NCBI RefSeq assembly: GCF_000255295.1
Contig: NC_017030.1
Coordinates: 6,484,328-6,548,327 of the forward strand
DNA: 64,000 nt
Origin: Corallococcus coralloides DSM 2259
Lineage (GTDB): Bacteria > Myxococcota > Myxococcia > Myxococcales > Myxococcaceae
Direction: 5' to 3'
The notes under the pieces are model-generated. The model was given only the letters and a program-made list of their open reading frames with translations. It did no database searches and was not told the DNA's origin. This document shows positions 62,088-64,000 of this stretch, piece after piece. Numbering within the stretch: position 1 is the first letter of the stretch; every line of letters starts with the position of its first letter. The position numbers and the translations under genes were made by a program.

Positions 62088-64000
62088 ATGTGTCGCTCCC
62101 GCGTCTTCGCTCTCGACTTACAGCCCCGGCTCACGCTCTTCCGCGGCCCCCGGAAGACCTCCTCCTCGCGGCTCGCCGCGGTGGCGTCAGCACTGCTGAT
62201 GCTCCTCGCGTTCGTGCCCGCGGCGCGAGCGGAGGCCGCTGGGGCGACGGCGGCCCAGCACGCGCTCGACGGGTGGCGCTATCGCTGGGGCGACTCGCCG
62301 CTGGGGCCTGACGGCGCTCCCACGTGGGCGACGGAGCCGGAGGACGCTGCGGGCTGGCAGGCCGTGACCGCGCTCCAGGAGCCGCCGGACCGGGGGACGA
62401 ACACCTTCCTCTGGCTGAGCATCCCCCTGCCCCAGGGCCCGTGGCTGGAGCCCGCCCTCTTCCTGGGCAACGTCACCAACGCCTTCGAGGTCTACGCCAA
62501 CGGCCAGCGCGTCTACTCCAGCGGGACGCTGGCCCCCGACGGCCAGGAGCTCATGGAGAACATGGTCTGGCACCTGGTGCCCGTGCCGCCCGCGTCGCTG
62601 GGCCACCGCGTGCTGCTGCGCATCCAGGCCCATGGGCCCGCCATCGGCGTCACGCGCGACGCGAAGGTGGGCTCGCACCAGGAGCTGCTCGCGGAGGTGA
62701 CGCGCGTGGGCCTGGCGCCCTTCGTCATGGGGACGCTGCTGGTCGGCATTGGCGCGGTGTCGCTGTTCGCGGCGATCCTGCGGCGCCAGTGGCGGATGCT
62801 CGCCGCCCTGACCGTGTTCTCCACGGGCTCGGGCGCGCTGCTGCTCGGCTCCAGCGGCCTGTTCCCGGCGCTCTGGGGCAAGGCGGCCACCGGCAGTGTC
62901 CTCACGCTGCTGGGCTCGTACGCCATCCTGCCCTCTCTGGCGTGGTTCATCTCCGATACCGTGGGCACGGACAAGCTGCGCTGGTTCCGCCGGGGCGCGG
63001 CGGTCGTCACCGTGCCGGCCATCCTCCAGGCGATCATCGTGGTGGTGGACCTGGGCTCCGCGTGGCGGCTGCTGTCCGCCTTCATCCTCTATTCGCTGCC
63101 CGGACTGCTGGTGTGCGTGGGGGTCGCGGTGGTGGAGGCGTTCAAGGGCAACAAGGACGCGCGCATCTTCGTCGCGGGCCTGGGGGTCCTCACCATCGTG
63201 CTGCTGCTCAGCACCCTGCCGATGCTGGGCCTGATGGAGGCCACCGACAGCCAGGTGCACTGGGGCTTCTTCGCGCTCACGCTGTCGCTCGTGGCCATCG
63301 TGGCGCGGCGCTCCGCGGAGGTGGTGCGCTCGCTGGCGGAGTACACGCACCAGCTGGACGCGCGCCGCAAGGACGTGCGCCTGCTGGCCGAGGGCATGGG
63401 CCGCGGCGCGGACGAGCTCGCCGCCGTCGTGCAGCAGCTGCACACCTCCAGCGAGGAGCAGACCGTGGGCATCAGCCGCCAGGCCGCCGCGCTGCGCGAG
63501 CTGGAGGCGACGGTGGAGGAGATCCGCCAGGGCTCGCACCTGACGGCGGACAAGGCGCGCGTGCTCGCGGCGTCCGCGGAGAGCGCGGAGGCCGTGGGGC
63601 GCGAGGGCGGCGCCGCCCTGGAGCGCACGCTGACGGACCTGGCCGCCATCCGCGCGGAGGTGTCGGGGATGGCCGCGCGCATCCTCGCGCTCGACGAGCG
63701 CACCCGCGAGGTGTCCAGCATCGTCGACGACGTGAAGACGCTGGCGGACCAGTCCAACATGCTGGCCATCAACGCCGCCATCGAAGCGGTGCGCAACGGC
63801 GACAGCGGCAAGGGCTTTGGCGTGGTGGCCAAGGAGATGCGCCGGCTGGCGGACCAGTCCATCCGCGCCACCGAGCGGATCCGCGACGTGCTCGACGGCG
63901 TGAGCATGAGCATGCGCGAGGCCGCGCAGATGAGCGGACAGGGCGAGGCGCGCGTGCAGGTGAGCCTGGACGCGGTCCGCAACTCCGGCGCGCAGCTGCA
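62088..64000 (+). CDS. Seven-TM methyl-accepting chemotaxis-like receptor (cut by window end)
   Basis: The frame is open from the ATG at 62088 to the window end (637 codons, incomplete). After a basic leader and a signal-like helix (SALLMLLAFVPAARA) comes a periplasmic beta domain (about 45-195: GWRYRWGDSP, FLWLSIPLPQG, FLGNVTNAFEVYANGQRVY), resembling the galactose-binding-like extracellular domain of 7TM-DISM receptors. About seven hydrophobic segments follow (about 205-410), then a chemoreceptor signalling domain whose hairpin tip is DDVKTLADQSNMLAINAAIE with GKGFGVVAKEMRRLA. The family normally ends in adaptor/kinase coupling (CheW/CheA). A GTG at 62079 is an alternative start; GGAG lies at 62072. 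Confidence 0.85.
   Translation, partial: MCRSRVFALDLQPRLTLFRGPRKTSSSRLAAVASALLMLLAFVPAARAEAAGATAAQHALDGWRYRWGDSPLGPDGAPTWATEPEDAAGWQAVTALQEPPDRGTNTFLWLSIPLPQGPWLEPALFLGNVTNAFEVYANGQRVYSSGTLAPDGQELMENMVWHLVPVPPASLGHRVLLRIQAHGPAIGVTRDAKVGSHQELLAEVTRVGLAPFVMGTLLVGIGAVSLFAAILRRQWRMLAALTVFSTGSGALLLGSSGLFPALWGKAATGSVLTLLGSYAILPSLAWFISDTVGTDKLRWFRRGAAVVTVPAILQAIIVVVDLGSAWRLLSAFILYSLPGLLVCVGVAVVEAFKGNKDARIFVAGLGVLTIVLLLSTLPMLGLMEATDSQVHWGFFALTLSLVAIVARRSAEVVRSLAEYTHQLDARRKDVRLLAEGMGRGADELAAVVQQLHTSSEEQTVGISRQAAALRELEATVEEIRQGSHLTADKARVLAASAESAEAVGREGGAALERTLTDLAAIRAEVSGMAARILALDERTREVSSIVDDVKTLADQSNMLAINAAIEAVRNGDSGKGFGVVAKEMRRLADQSIRATERIRDVLDGVSMSMREAAQMSGQGEARVQVSLDAVRNSGAQL

Noticed and set aside
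61508-62134. 208-codon minus-strand open frame in the gene-poor region
   Set aside because: Translation has no domain motif, no ribosome-binding site and is rich in Arg/Pro, as expected for a chance frame in GC-rich DNA.

Overview
The window is GC-rich, gene-dense DNA that reads as the chromosome of a myxobacterium, most likely Myxococcaceae (Corallococcus or Myxococcus). The grounds are uniformly high GC, abundant GTG and TTG starts, and a gene set rich in Ser/Thr kinases with PEGA tails, hybrid histidine kinases, an NtrC-type activator with a PilZ domain, a KaiC-like ATPase, secreted hydrolases with lipoprotein signals, and many conserved genes of unknown function. There are no rRNA or tRNA genes, insertion sequences, phage genes or CRISPR arrays. 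Genus assignment is inference.

Layout. 2-787: 3' end of acetate kinase. 868-1324: a non-coding array of seven near-palindromic units, filling the gap to a convergent operon. 1357-9381 (minus strand): purH, a zinc-ribbon/TPR membrane protein, purD, lptF and lptG, joined end to end. 9488-16054 (minus): a sigma-region-4-like DNA-binding protein, a MerR regulator, two Ser/Thr kinases and a small unknown protein. 16233-20048 (minus): a large choice-of-anchor/VWA lipoprotein and phosphatidylserine synthase. 20189-25215: a penicillin-acylase-type N-terminal-nucleophile hydrolase, a small unknown protein, and a ThiF (E1-like) plus methyltransferase pair. 25639-33812: secreted alpha/beta hydrolase, PilZ-sigma54 activator, polysaccharide-lyase lipoprotein, small lipoprotein, thioesterase II, GT39-like glycosyltransferase. 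33975-40875: two large secreted metallopeptidases that share a C-terminal module and part of their 3' flank, with a VOC protein and a small unknown gene between. 40940-50501: hybrid kinase, zinc metallopeptidase plus ATP-grasp plus FUSC transporter, and a GH30 glycosidase with a ricin-B lectin tail. 50502-54604: alpha/beta hydrolase and a receiver-kinase / KaiC-like ATPase / receiver operon. 54725-57911: MATE exporter, formaldehyde-dehydrogenase-like zinc enzyme, degenerate receiver. 58023-61150: an unknown proline-rich protein overlapped by a small lipoprotein gene (candidate effector-immunity pair) and a type-B carboxylesterase. After a 0.9 kb gene-poor stretch, a 7TM chemoreceptor-like gene (62088-) runs off the window.

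The minus-strand housekeeping operon links purine synthesis with LPS export. The middle of the window is dominated by secreted degradative enzymes suited to a predatory or saprophytic lifestyle. The most promising unexplained items are the palindrome array, the KaiC-like signalling operon, the overlapping effector/lipoprotein pair, the shared C-terminal module of the two proteases, the metallopeptidase/ATP-grasp/FUSC cluster and the ThiF/methyltransferase pair. All domain calls were made by eye from translations, without database searches.
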